Positions 23,909 through 35,932 of a stretch of 64,000 nt of DNA are shown here, piece by piece. The first letter of the stretch is position 1. Each line of letters opens with the position of its first letter. The position numbers and the translations under genes were made by a program. The stretch lies in assembly GCF_963583255.1 (NCBI RefSeq), contig NC_084816.1:12077100-12141099 (forward strand), in the 5' to 3' direction. A model generated the notes under the pieces. The model saw nothing but the letters and a program-made list of their open reading frames with translations. It did not search any database and was not told where the DNA came from. The stretch is from Pyrus communis. Lineage: Eukaryota > Streptophyta > Magnoliopsida > Rosales > Rosaceae.

Positions 23909-24864
23909 TAGACTTGGTAATTCGTACACGATCTGTTAAGGTCATCTCCAACCGAAGAGTCCAGAGGGCCAAAGAGCCAAAAATAGCCTGAAAACTGTCT
24001 CCAACCGAGGGCTAGGCCTAAGGGCTCGTGGGCCCCATGGAATCTGAATGGGCCAAAGAGCCAAAGGGTTGGCTGGCCAGAAATTCAAAAAATCCTGTCG
24101 AATATAACTGACAGGAATGTTTAAACAAAATTTTGAATCCAACGGCTAACTGACTAGCTGTTATATTCAAATTTTTTTTTGTTTTTTTGTTTTTGTTTTC
24201 TTTTGGTTTTTTGGGCCAATTTTTTTATTTTTTTTAATTCTTAATCATTCTATTTTTTTTTTTTCTATAAATACCTAAAACATTCATTAAATTTAAGTTC
24301 TAATTTTTTTGGTTTTTTGGGCCAGTTACCGTTGTAGTTTTTAAATATAAGTTGTAGTTTTTAAATTTAAGCTGTTGTTGGATTTGAATTTAAGTTGTTG
24401 TAGTTTTTAAATTTAAATAATAAATTATGTTTGGCCCTTGGTTGAAGACGGTTTTTTGTGACAAGGCTAAAACGAGCCCTATGGCTCTTTGGCACTCGGT
24501 TGGAGACGGAGGCAAATATGACCATGTACTGTTCCTTAAAATATTAATATCTTAGAAAGCTAGAGGGCTGAAACGAGCCCTATGGCCAACCCTTGGTTGG
24601 AGATGGCCTAACATGACACGTAAGGGAAACGGAAATAACACGTTTCGGGTCAACATGATAACTAATCGGGTCATTATCGGGTCACATGATAAGAACCCGT
24701 TAATAACGGATCCTTAACAGGTTTACACGAGGGTGACACGCGTGTAACCCGTTTCGACACGGTAAGAAATAAGTTATTTTGATGATTTTAATTTTTTAAA
24801 CTGCTAAAAAAACTTCCTATAAAATACAATAGCCATAATGTATATGTATATATTGTAATATGTA
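23909..24864. mobile_element. hAT element fragment, interrupted by a Harbinger-type element
   Basis: It begins TAGACTTGGTAATTCG, a variant of the hAT terminus seen elsewhere in the window. The ACGGGTC/GTGTCG-rich subterminal sequence then resumes after the inserted element (24609 onward). It is cut off where the gypsy LTR begins at 24865, so the far terminus is missing here. Confidence 0.65.
23940..24608. mobile_element. PIF/Harbinger-type element, 669 bp, TSD TAA, nested in hAT
   Basis: The termini GGTCATCTCCAACC and, read inward from the right, GGCCATCTCCAACC are inverted and flanked by TAA (23937-23939 and 24609-24611). Subterminal 'gagccctatggctctttgg'-type motifs occur in both orientations. 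The interior is non-coding. It splits the hAT fragment exactly between 'atctgt' and 'catgacacg'. Confidence 0.72.
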
Positions 24865-25754
24865 TGTGACGTCCTGTCCCGAATTTAAAATTATTTAATT
24901 CTCTAACTTTAGAAAATTACGAAAATGCCCTTAATAGGTGGAAATCCTTTGTGGACATTCAAGTCCTTATCACTCTTTGTTTCTTAGCACATGGTACGTG
25001 TTCTTACGAGCACTTGAGCGTGAACGGGCATAAATTAGACGATTTATGCATGTTTCCTAATGAGGGTCAAAATGGTAATTTTGCACTGTAGAGAATTTAT
25101 TAGTTGTTTATCGAGACAACAGTGAGTTGTCGGTACTGCAGGCTTCAAAGTGTAATACCGATGGCTTATTCGTTGGGTTCGTTGAGCAAGTGGGCAAGTA
25201 GGCTCGTTTACGTTAGTATTTTATTAATTAAGCCTTCTGCCTAATTAATTATTATTTGGGCTTAACTCAATAACACACACATATTCTCATAGTGCCTAAC
25301 GATATGAGCGCGTGGCTATAAGCAGAAATAAATTTGGAGCTATGGGGAAGATTTTAGGAAACTTGGAACATAAGGGTGTTTTGGTAAATTCATGTTTACC
25401 GGAGATTTTTTTTCCTTCAGTTTTATCCTTTGTGACTTTGGGCTGGGTGCCGAGGGGGCCCATACCCCATTCCACCCTCTTTTACGTGTCTCCCATTTCT
25501 AGGCACTCTCACTCTAACTCTCCCTCATTTCACTCTCTCTTCTTCCCCTCTTCCTTATCCATCTGTCACTTTCTCCTTTCTATAATAAAGTCACCACCAT
25601 ATTTCACGACGAACTATCCAGATCACCATCCTTCTACAGGTTACATGTGTGTTTTGATGATGATTGGATGCATAATCATCTCGGGGAAACATTCCCTAGA
25701 TTTTGCGACGAATGAACACGCCACCTTCAGACCACTTTTACGACCAACTCTGGG

Positions 25755-26665
25755 CAGGGCCAGTCCAGAGATTTTTAAGGCCCGGGGCGACGTAAAAAAA
25801 TGTGCCCTCATTTCATATAAAAAATATATATATTTGTTTACACACGTAAGACATCGATAAAATTATATTTAGAAAAACACTTCAAACTCAATAATTTAGA
25901 AATACGGAATAATTAATTTATTTTGTATCAACAGAAGGAAACTAAAAAACTTCGGGCTTTCAAGTAGATAGATTATAAGTTTTGTTTTCCATCTGAACTT
26001 TTAAAGTGTTTTTGTATAAATCGTTAGTTATTTTTTCTTATTTACTAACCTCGTCAATGTAAGACTAAAAAAATATTTGAGTTTTTAAGGATGTGTATAA
26101 GTAATGAATGAACACTACATTAAACATTTTGATGACACGTAATATTATTTGCAAATTTGGTCTAAAAATTTAGTCTACGCATTACTCTTTGCTGAAGATT
26201 AGACTTGAATTGGAACGGACATTTAAAAATAGCGACCCACATAGCTACTAGTTAGTAAATAAATTAACAACCAAACAAAAATTTGTAAACATTGAAAGAA
26301 ATAAACATGCACATAGCATTTCAAACTTAGGACCTCTCATTAATTTTAAACAACAAAAACCATTGCTTCTAATTAAACTTCTTGATCATTTAGCCAAATT
26401 TTATAAATTTATACTGTTATGAAAGAAATTTGTAAAAACTGGAATGTAAATAAGCACACATGGTGTTTTGAACCTAAGACCTCCTCATTAATTTTAAACA
26501 ACAAAACCACAAGTTCTAGTTAAATTTCTGTCACTAAACCAAATTTTATAAATTTATACTCTTATAAAAACATATATAAATATACCACCCTAATAATTTT
26601 GGTGCCCCCAATTTTTTTGGGCCCCGGATGGTCGCCTTGCCCGCACTGGGCCTGGGCGGGGCCTG
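25755..26665. mobile_element. hAT-Ac-type non-autonomous element, 911 bp
   Basis: The left terminus is CAGGGCCAGTCC and the right terminus, read inward, is CAGGCCCCGCCCAGGCCC. Both are of the Ac-type CAGGGCCGGCCC class. Flanks ACTCTGGG (25747-25754) and ACTCTAGG (26666-26673) form an 8-bp duplication with one mismatch. Sequence near both ends reads 'aaggcccggggcga' and 'gggccccggatggtcgcc', as in other Ac-like elements. There is no transposase. Confidence 0.78.
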
Positions 26666-26864
26666 ACTCTAGGCACGACTCAACCTCATATTGGTATGGT
26701 TTTATTCTTCTTATGTTAAGCTTCAATTTCGTAGGTAGAACATGGAAGATGATTGAGAATTGAGCTCAATCGGAGCTTTGAAAATTCGCCCTGCAAACTT
26801 GACAAACCAGCTTCTTTGCGAAGATAACGAGTACTGTTGTACTCGCAGACACGTGAGGCGTGTG

Positions 26865-28529
26865 TTGACCTGGCATTCGTGTTGTGTTTTTCGTGTCATT
26901 TTTGTGTCATACCTGATATCTTAACGGGTCGTGTCGTGTAACACTCGTTAAAATAAACGGGGTAAAATGACCCGACCCTAAATCGACACGATAATATTAA
27001 CAAGTAATATGACCCGACTCGTTACCTGTTAAGGAGAATATATTTTAAACCAATAAATAATCAAATGAGAAACATAACACTAAATAAGTATGTACATACC
27101 ATATTGTCACATCCAAAGCAAAAAAACACAATTTTCTTTTAAGTATATTTTCGCTTACCTAAATTGATCAAATGGTAAAATTGGAAAATATTGGAATAGA
27201 GAAGGGTTTTTTGGTCCAAAAAAGTTATAATAATATAAGTGAAATAGAATCCAACAATACAGATTTACTCTAATTTATCTTACGACTGTTATTTAAGTAA
27301 AGTCTTTAATAGTTTTTTAATTAATGTAGAAGTGTAAAAAATTAGAAAAAAAAAATATATAAATGCTCGTAACGACAAGCTTTACAACTTTCATGAAGAG
27401 CTTAACTTCGAAATTCACCACTATAATCATATAAATCATAGATCAAAATTTAATCGTTGATTGTTGTTTACATTTACGCTTCATTGTTCTCATCAAATTT
27501 TGTTTTTTCAGATTTTCTTTTTTGAAAACATGATCTATTAGAGGATATAGGAAGATGAACGGTTTAGATTGTTGATATTATATTCAGAGTTTTACGGTTA
27601 GTGAAAATATTGCTTGATATTTATAAAGTTTCTACAAACTATATGACATCGACTCATATTTCAGTTAACCGTAAATATCGAAACGTGATATCAAAGATCT
27701 GAACCGTTCTTCTTACATCCACCAGATGATCATGTTTTCGAAAAAAAAAAAAAAATGTAATGCAATAAGAAGAATAAAGCGTAAATGACAATCGACGGTT
27801 AAATATAAATTTAAGGTTTATGGATTATAGTGTTGGATTTCGAAGTTGACCCCTTCATGAAAGTTGTAAAACTTGTCACTATGAGTGATTGTATTTATGA
27901 GGGTTTGGAGGATTTTAATTATTCTTAATTTTATTAATTTTTCCCTCAAATAAAAAATATTATTTATGAGGGTTTGGAGGATTTTAAAAATCTAAACGAT
28001 AATGTAAATGTAACCATTATCTACTCATGGAGGAATAATGATGAATCACAAGTGTTTATTTATTCTTTCACATTTTTCATACTTGTATGTATGTCTTCTT
28101 AGTTTTTGCCTATACAACTATTATACTAGTTTATTTTAATTTTGGACAACAACATGTTAAGTCAAATTTATCCTAGTAATGATAATAAGGAACTCTCATA
28201 ATAAAAATAAATAATGACTAAAACTTTTTTTTTTTAAACTTATATAGAATAATAATACAAAACTATATATTTAATATAGAATATATTGTATATATTAATA
28301 TGGCTATTGTATTTTATAATAAATCTTTTAGTAATTAAACTTTAAAATTATCAAAATAATTTTTTTCTTAACGAGTTGAAACGGGTTACCCACGTGTTAC
28401 CCGCGTGTATACCCGTTAAGAACCCGTTATTAACAGGTCACCCGATAATGACCTGATTAGTTATCGTGTTGACCCGAAACTCGTTATTTTTGTGTCGTTT
28501 TCGTGTCGTGTCAGAAACTGCCAGGTCTA
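26865..28529. mobile_element. non-autonomous hAT element, 1665 bp, exact 8-bp TSD
   Basis: The termini TTGACCTGGCA and, read inward, TAGACCTGGCA are flanked by exact GGCGTGTG copies at 26857-26864 and 28530-28537. Subterminal ACGGGTC/GTGTCGTG sequence matches the other hAT copies of the window. A long foldback occupies the middle. No transposase frame is seen. Confidence 0.85.
27366..27885. repeat. foldback (long inverted repeat) within the hAT element
   Basis: The left arm starts CTCGTAACGACAAG. The right arm, read inward, starts CTCATAGTGACAAG. Similarity continues through 'ttacaactttcatgaag', 'gttgattgtt.tttacgct' and 'gaaaacatgatc', so each arm is about 240 bp with a loop near 27610-27650. 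It is probably an inserted MITE; I could not find a target duplication. Confidence 0.7.
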
Positions 28530-29087
28530 GGCGTGTGTATAGTGCATGGTTGCCTATGCAGCCATCTTATAGCGTTGCGTGCGGTGTGCGTGGAGGAGCT
28601 CGAGGTCCTTTGTTAGGTTTCTCGATGTGCCAAATCCGAATCCGCGCTCAGTTTTCCAAATTTGATCGTTTTAAAATAGTTCCTTTATTAACCGTATTTT
28701 GTATGAAAACGCGTATTTACGTTAGTATGTTATATATTTATGTGAATGGTTTCGTTTCCAGGTGAAATGCATCACAAGGATCTTCAATGCACGCAAGGTG
28801 GGTTCGACCAGAAGATATAATTTGTGAGTTGATCTTTGCTTTTAAATATTATATATTTATTTAGTTTCCATTTATATATTTAATAAAAAAAATTTGTACG
28901 CTACGCCTAGATTAGATTAGCGTTTATAAGAATTAGCGCATTGACATAATTTATGAAATTATTCTACATGAGCTCGTGTGTCAACATATGTTGATGAGCA
29001 CTCGATATTATATGTTCATTTATGTGAGATATTGTGATTCCAGTTGTTATATGTTTTATAGGTGAAGTATTGTGATTTGTAGTTTTG

Positions 29088-29089
<2 letters not shown>

Positions 29090-29151
<62 letters not shown>

Positions 29152-29157
29152 ACACAC
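29090..29157. repeat. (CA)n microsatellite
   Basis: About 33 CA units with one interruption (CATA), lying in the gypsy LTR. Seen directly. Confidence 0.97.
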
Positions 29158-29549
29158 TATACTTGTTTTACGGCGATGGGTTATACATTTTTGAACAGGT
29201 TTTTACAAAACTTTATTTTCAGGCACACTCATCCTTATTTTTCGCCATTCCAAATTTTAGTGGTAGAGCTTTTGTGTCGACGAGTATTCCTGGCAAAAGT
29301 TGGTATTGGAGATCACTTCCGATGGTATATTCTTACTCTAATTTTACTGTACTTTACTTATACTCTAACATCATGTGTGAAATGAGTTCAATCCCGCTCA
29401 CATGCGCACTCTTATATTTAGTCACTTTTAGGTTTTAATTTATTCACATTTTCCACATCACCACATTTTATGGCTTCATCACTTTCCCAGTGTCAGCCAG
29501 CACAGCTCAATTCAAAGTCCAGGTGGACATTCTGGGTTTGGGTGTGTTA

Positions 29550-30569
29550 GTTTGGTATCATAACATAAGTTTGGGTAGTATTGCATTCATCACAAGAGTG
29601 ATATAAGCATTATTGATACTTGAACCTAATGACGAATCTGGCCACTTCGTCGAGCACGTAAAACGTCTTAGATTTTCCTAAGTTTTGGGTGACTTAAATG
29701 ACATATCTATCTTCTAGAAGAACATTTTGGCGACTGTCTCTAGATTTTAAACACAGAACCTTATTGCCAAGGAAAATCCCGATTTGGAAATAAGTTGTTT
29801 GCCTTGAAGCAGGGTTGATGTATCGATATTTGTGTACCACCGGAGATTTTACCAATCAATTGCACTACTATCCAGTCATCATTACCAACCCGTCTGAGAT
29901 TGGAAACTATAACTAGTTTTGATCCTTAGCAGTGCTTGTTTAGTATATCACCTATTAAAATTCTTACGAAGTTTTACTTTTCATTGAATTTCCAAAAATG
30001 TTTCGAGTGACAATGTGGTACTAAAGTGGTAGCACTCAACAAAAGAATAACTGGGGGACAATCATCTTTGGTCCCTGATAGCACTAATCTTTCTGACGTA
30101 CTAATTATAATTCCTGATCTTCAGGAGGAAGATCTAATTCCGTTAAATCTCATTCCTAAGTAAAGTTAATAGAAAATTTCTATACCCGACCTTAAGATAC
30201 TTCAACCATCATTAGTTCCCAAATTTACTTCCAATGCAGTATCCTTCACTACGGTGTGTATTAACATGAAAGTACAAATTGTTGAACTTATAGTTAGTAG
30301 AAATACCACAAGTAGTGATCAATTTTCCCTAGATTTAGCAGAACGAAATCACAGGACAAGATCCTTACCAAGCAACCGAAACTATCCATCGGAATAGGTT
30401 CTAACTTGTAGTTAGCCTACAGTGACGCTACTTATTGACGATACTTTTCGGTATCCAAGAATTGTCAACCAGTATTTAGGCGGTATGATTTCTGATACCG
30501 AACACATATGAATATCTGGGACTGAGACCTTAATGCTAGAATGCAGTATGTTGTTTGGTATTCACTAAG
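29550..30569 (+). other. start of gypsy interior, no coding recognised
   Basis: This follows the primer-binding-like site. It should correspond to leader and gag, but I cannot recognise a gag protein in any frame, so it is heavily decayed or a non-autonomous interior. The solo LTR at 30570 interrupts it. Confidence 0.35.
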
Positions 30570-32755
30570 TGTGACAGCCCGTTCCGGATTTTTCGTACCG
30601 TAGGGGTGAAATGATGGTTTTGCCCCTAGTATGTTGTTTCGTTGTGTGGTTTTTTTTTGGGTTTTGTTTGGCTGATTTTGGACCACACACACACTCCCAC
30701 ACTTCCTCACCCTTTTCCCTGTCCCGTATCACTGTCCCTTTCTCTCTCTCTTTCTCTCCCTTTCCTATCTCCATTTGTACGGACGACAACCAAACCCCTT
30801 GAAACCTTCACAGATCGAGGAAACAAATTACATATTCGTGCTCGTGAGGTCCTTAGGAGTTCAACCATACCCATTTCAGGTAAGGATACATTCGTTTTCA
30901 CGTCGAACTCAGGATCCCCCGTTTTGGTCACTGTTCATGCACACGTTCATTCTTGTGTTTTTGGGAATTTCAAGCTTGTAGGAAGCTTGGTGAGGTCCTT
31001 AGGAGGCTCGGGGTGGTTCGTTTGAAGGTTTTGGACGTCGGGATCGTGAGTTACAAGTTTGGCCGGAGTTGATGGTATTTTCCTGACGAGTTTCCATGGG
31101 TTTTAGTGCTTGAAAGTGGTATGGATTTGTTCCTCTTGTTGTAAGCTTCATTTTGGTACCAATTTTGTGAAATTTGGTTGAAAAACGAAGAAGTTACAAG
31201 GTTTTAAAAATTTCCCGGTTTTCCGGTGCCGCCGCCGGCGCCGGAGTTTGGCCAGAGAAGATGATGGAATATTCCGTCAGTTTGGACGGAATATTTCTAA
31301 CAGTGTTAACGGCATCAGTTAGATTTAACGAAATATTCTTGACGGCGTTAACTGACGCCGTCAGTGTGTCAGGCACGTGCCTGCGCGTGGGCGGCGCGTG
31401 TGGCCGTGCCTTGGCCGGCGCGTGGGGGTGCGTGCGGCGTCGGAAAATTTTTCTAAAAATATGGGGATGTTCTTGAGGTTGAGTAGATCACGTTGGTGTA
31501 TTCATACACCCCATTTGAGCATTGTATGAGAAGTTATTTCGTGTGGTTGGTTATGTGCTTTAAAATTAACGTTTTTATAGTTGTTTCGCATATAGGTGAG
31601 ACCTATCCCGAGGACGAGCGTGGTCACTCGAGGCAAGGGGGTTACGACCCTTCTACATACCAGTGAGTGGGCTTTTGGTTTTCCGTATATACCTATATAC
31701 TTATGTTTTTCCCAGAAAGTGAATTGAAACGTTTATACATTTATATGCCATGCATTATGTTTGCCGTTTGTTTTTGCATTATTAGTAGCGTATATATGTT
31801 TGTATGTTGGTGCTGTGAGCACACAGGTAAGTGCCATGTAAGTATGGTTTATGCTTATATTCAGTAGTGATTTGAGATGCATAGAGAGCTCATAACTTGC
31901 ACCCCCGGTGTTTGTGCTCCCACCCAGAGTTGGGCACAGTCCTTCACGTAATGTTCACCTCCCGCACCACACGCTCATCTTGGATCCAAGTTAGGTGCAC
32001 AGTCTTGTCGTACAGACCATTTTAGGTGGTTCCGACTCGTAGGTGACTCGCGATTATTCGCCCAGTCTTCACGTGATCGTAGCACTTGAGCGTACTTATA
32101 TGACACCCAGTCCTGTTGTACAGACCATTTTAGGTGGTTCTGACTCGTGTGCAGGTATACTTAGTGAGATGGAGATTTGAGCTCTAGATTCAACCGTACA
32201 GGTCACGTTAGGTGACTTCGGCTGACAGATTACATGGCATTGTTTGGCATTATCTGAGTACTTGCATGTTATTTCGAGGCATTTGGCATGACATTTTTCT
32301 GAGCATGATCTTTATATATATGTATATTCTATTTTCTGGGAAGTATACAAGTTTTATGGCGAGGGGTTAGAACTTTATTTATGAAATGGTTTTTGAAAAG
32401 CTTTATTTTTGCCCACTCACGCTTTCTGTTTTACGCCCCTCCAAGTTCTAGTTGGCTAGCACTTTTGGTGGCTCCCCAAAGGATTTTTCCCGGCATATCT
32501 GACAGATTATCACCAGTGTAGGACCACTATTGGGTGTGTTTTTGTAGTGTTATTTCTCCCGGACTGCATTAGGTCTTCGTGCTCTGAACTTTGTTTTCCA
32601 CACTTACGCTTGCACATGTATGTTCTTACTTTGTGTAAAGCTGGTTTTTATTTATTCGTACTTTTATTATTATTTATTAGCTTCCGCACTGTGCACATGG
32701 TTATGTCACTTCCACGTGACGGCCAGCATGCCCTGATCTCAGTCGGGGTGTGTCA
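30570..32755. mobile_element. solo LTR, 2186 bp, gypsy (Tekay-like)
   Basis: It begins TGTGACAGCCCGTTCCGG and ends GGGGTGTGTCA. Flanks CTAAG (30565-30569) and TTAAG (32756-32760) form a 5-bp duplication with one mismatch. The layout is typical of long plant gypsy LTRs: a GC-rich island near 31220-31440, 'gacctatcccgaggacgagc' near 31600, and repeated 'cagaccattttaggtggtt' phrases near 32024 and 32122. There is no primer site after its end, so I call it solo. Open frames inside (30642-31025, 31174-31476, 31667-31867, 32547-32759) are not supported as genes. Confidence 0.75.
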
Positions 32756-33299
32756 TTAAGCCAGCAAGACTAGACTGGCTGTGGTTATTATTTAAAAAAA
32801 TAATAATAATAATTAAACTTTCAATATTTTCCTTTTTTTTTTCATAAAACTTTCAATATTTTCAAATATAAGACAAAACTTTTAATAAAATGGAATTGTT
32901 ATTAGCACTCTACAAAACTTATTCTACATTCTAAACTTTCTATATTAGGAAAGAAAAATATACTTATGAGTAGGCCTGGCAAACGGGTTGTGTTGTGTCG
33001 TGTCACACCCATTAAGAAATTTTTTTTTTTTTTCTTAAATTTGCACATACCACATATTACCACATAAATATTACTTCAAAACATTAAAACACATTTGTCT
33101 ACACTCGAAAATAAGAGTCTAATAAACAAACATTCATACACTACTAGTCTATTACAAAATAATAAATGTGTAAGGATATGCAAAATGAAAGAGTTTTTAT
33201 TTTCAAGGTTATGAAACCTTTCTCAAAAGTTTAAACGTTACCAATGGAACTCAATGCTTGCATGTTATTCCTTTTACAAAATCCTTAATTTTCATCGAT

Positions 33300-35450
33300 C
33301 ATCATGACATACGATTTTGTGGTATCCACTAGTGTAAATATTTTAAATTGAAGATCGAATTCATTCATTGTATTCATATACGGTCAAGGAGTGTAGCTGT
33401 AAAAAAAAAAAATCAAAATCGGAGTTAAAATGCCGTTAAATCGTGATTTTTCGTTGATAACTGTCAAAACGTTTTGTCCCCGTACTTGATCTCTAAATAT
33501 TTGTTTTTTGCGATTTTTTGCGTATGCGATCTTGAAGCATATACCAACAAGTTTGACAGTTGGATTGTTGAAATTAGTTTTGTAGAATGCGTATCCCATT
33601 AAAACGATAGATTCACTAACACTTAGAGTTTATTTAGGGTGTGCTATCCACACACCCCATTTTACTTCTCACACACCCCTTAATAATTTATGTCCGTTGA
33701 TCTTCTTCAATTTATCTGATCCGACGGTCGAAAATTAAACAGGTGTGGGAGAAGTAAAATGGGGTGTGTGGATATGACACCCCTTTATTTATACTTTCAT
33801 TAAGTATAACATAAGATTTTGTGGTATCCACTAGTGTAAATATTTTAAATTGAAGATCGAGTTCATTTATTGTATTCATATAGGGTCAAGGAGTGTAGCT
33901 GTAAAAAATATGAAAATCGGAGTTAAAATAACCGTTAAATTGTGATTTTTCGTTGATAATCGTCGAAAAGTTTTGTCCAGTTAATTGATCTCTGAATGTT
34001 TGTTTTTCGTGATTTTTGACGGTTGGATAGTTGAAACTAGTTTCCTAGAATGCATATCCCATCAAAATAATATATTTACTAACACTTAAAGAGTTTATTC
34101 ATACTTTTATTAAGTATAACATAAGATTTTGTGATATCCACTAGTGTAAATATTTTAAATTGAAGATTGAGTTCATGCATTGTATTTGTATAGGGTCAAG
34201 GAGTGTAGCTATAAAAAATTATGAAAATCAGAGTTAAAATAACCGCTAAATTGTGATTTTACGTTTATAACTGTTAAAAAGTTTTGTCCCGTTACTTGAT
34301 CTCTAAATATTTGTTGTTTGCAAATTTTGGCATATGCGATCTCAAAATATATACAAACATATTTGATGGTTGGATCATTGAAACTAGTTTCGTAGAATGC
34401 GTATCCAATCAAAACAATAGATTCACTAACACTTAAGAGTTTATTCGTACTTTCATTAAGTATAACATAAGATTTTGTGGTATCGATTAGTGTAAATATT
34501 TTAAATTGAAGATCAAGTTTATTCATTGTATTCATATATGATCAAGGAGTGTAGCTGTAACAAAATCATGAAAATCGGAGTTAAAATAACCGTTAAATCG
34601 TGATTTTTCGTTGATAACCGTCGAAAAGTTTTATCCCGTTACTTGATTTCTGAATGTTTGTTTTTTGCAATTTTTGGAGTATGCGATCTTGAAGAATATA
34701 CAAAAAAGTTTGATAGTTGGATTGTTGAAATTAGTTTTGTAAAATGCGTATCTCATCAAAACGATAGATTTACTAACACTTAAGAGTTTATTTTTTTCAT
34801 TAAGTATAACATAAGATTTTGTGGTATCCACTAGTGTAAATATTTTAAATTGAAGATCGAATTCATTCATTGTATTCATATAGGGTCAAGGAGTGTAGCT
34901 GTAAAAAATATATCAAAATCGAAGTTAAAACAACCGTTAAATTGTGATTTTTCGTTTATAATTGTTGAAAAGTTTTGTCCTGTTACTTGTTCTCTAAATG
35001 TTTGTTTTTTGCAATTTTTGGCATATGCGATCTTGAAGTATATACAAACATGTTTGACGGTTGAATCGTTGAAACTAGTTTCGTAGAATGCGTATCCCAT
35101 CAAAACAATAGATTCACTAACACTTAAGAGTTAATTTGTACTTTCATTAAGTATAAATAAGATTTTGTAGTATCGACCAACCGAAATATTTTAAATTGAA
35201 GATCAAGTTTATTCATTGTATTCATATAGGATCAAGGAGTGTAGCTGTAAAAAATCATGAAAATCAGAGTTAAAATAACCGTTAAATCGTAATTTTTCGT
35301 TGATAACCGTCGAAAAGTTTTTTCGCGTTACTTGATCTCTGAATTTTTGTTTTTTGCGATTTTTGCTGATACGATCTTGAAGCATATACAAACAAGTTTG
35401 ACGGTTGGATCGTTGAAATTAGTTTCGTAGAATTCGTATCCCATCAAGTT
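33300..35450. repeat. tandem array of a ~346-bp unit, six copies
   Basis: The anchor 'gattttgtggtatcc' or a variant occurs at about 33313, 33825, 34125, 34471, 34815 and 35161. Spacing is 344-346 bp between later copies, 300 where a segment is deleted, and 512 where a 147-bp MITE is inserted. Each unit also has 'gtgtagctgtaaaaaa', 'accgttaaat.gtgatttttcg' and 'agaatgcgtatcccat'. Reverse-strand open frames recur in step with the unit, but 346 is not a multiple of three, so they need not mean coding. Confidence 0.88.
33637..33783. mobile_element. 147-bp MITE, 8-bp TSD TTTATTTA, nested in the tandem array
   Basis: The ends GGGTGTGCTATCCACACACC and, read inward, GGGTGTCATATCCACACACC continue as long inverted repeats through 'cattttacttctc'. 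TTTATTTA flanks it exactly at 33629-33636 and 33784-33791. Other copies of the 346-bp unit lack it and read through the site. Confidence 0.88.
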
Positions 35451-35577
35451 CAATGGTATATATATATTCATTAAGTACATTTAAATTTATTTATTTTGTA
35501 CGTATAACACTTAAGAAATTGAATGGAATGTATATTTAAGCCGATCCAATGGTCACCAATTTTTAATATTTACTTTA

Positions 35578-35602
35578 ATATATATATATATATATATATA
35601 TA
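35578..35602. repeat. (AT)n microsatellite
   Basis: About 12 AT units in the right subterminal part of the hAT element. Confidence 0.9.
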
Positions 35603-35932
35603 ATTATTATAGTTTTTAGGGGTATAAAATTGTTAAATTAATATATATAATTATTATAGTATTTTTTTAGTATTATAAAATTATAAAATTAATATTTTGC
35701 TTATCGTGTATCGTATTATCCACGTGTATACCAGAACCAACTCGTTATTTTAACATACGCTTATCGGGTTACCCGATAATGACCCGATTCGTTATCGTGT
35801 TAACTCGAACAACTGTTAATTTTGTGTCGTGTCGTGTTAGGTTATCGAGTTGTGTCAACAATTACCAGGCCTACTTATGAGGAGTATAGAATATAATTTT
35901 TGGAGTATAAATAACATTTTCCTAATAAAACT

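Larger units (their letters stand above)
24865..29549 (+). mobile_element. 5' LTR of a gypsy (Tekay-like) retrotransposon, with two nested hAT elements
   Basis: The LTR begins TGTGACGTCCTGTCCCG, a typical Tekay-type start, and ends GGTGTGTTA. A primer-binding-like TGGTATCATAACATAAG at 29553 resembles the initiator-Met site TGGTATCAGAGC. Subtracting the insertions at 25755-26665 and 26865-28529 with their duplications leaves about 2.1 kb, close to the solo LTR at 30570-32755. The open frames inside (25312-25860, 28466-28765, 29085-29438) are not supported as genes. Confidence 0.65.
32971..35873. mobile_element. non-autonomous hAT element, 2903 bp, exact TSD CTTATGAG
   Basis: The left terminus is TAGGCCTGGCAAACGGG. 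The right terminus, read inward, is TAGGCCTGGTAATTGTT. CTTATGAG occurs exactly on both sides (32963-32970 and 35874-35881). The ends carry GTGTCGTG and ACCCGATAATGACCCG motifs. The middle is a 346-bp tandem array. There is no transposase, so mobility would have needed an autonomous relative. Confidence 0.88.
32893..35932. mobile_element. MITE (family of 4537-4656) split by a hAT element
   Basis: The left half (32893-32970) matches the left half of the 4537 MITE through 'ggaattgttattagcactc' and 'ctttctatatta'. The right half (35882-35932) matches its other arm through 'gagtatagaat', 'tttttggagt' and 'aataaca'. The two halves are separated by the hAT element at 32971-35873 and its duplicated 8-bp target, so the older MITE was the target. 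Confidence 0.75.

Noticed and set aside
25312..25860. 182-codon plus-strand frame
   Set aside because: It crosses from a gypsy LTR into a hAT-Ac element, so it is a chance frame over an insertion junction.
29085..29438. 117-codon frame starting with a long Thr-His run
   Set aside because: Translation of the (CA)n microsatellite inside a gypsy LTR; no domain beyond it.
33384..35391. Series of reverse-strand frames of 60-108 codons
   Set aside because: They recur because the 346-bp unit recurs. The unit length is not a multiple of three and the frames differ in extent, so no coding constraint is shown.
33300..35450. Regularly spaced repeats suggesting a CRISPR-like array
   Set aside because: The units are contiguous 346-bp tandem copies in a plant transposon, without unique spacers.
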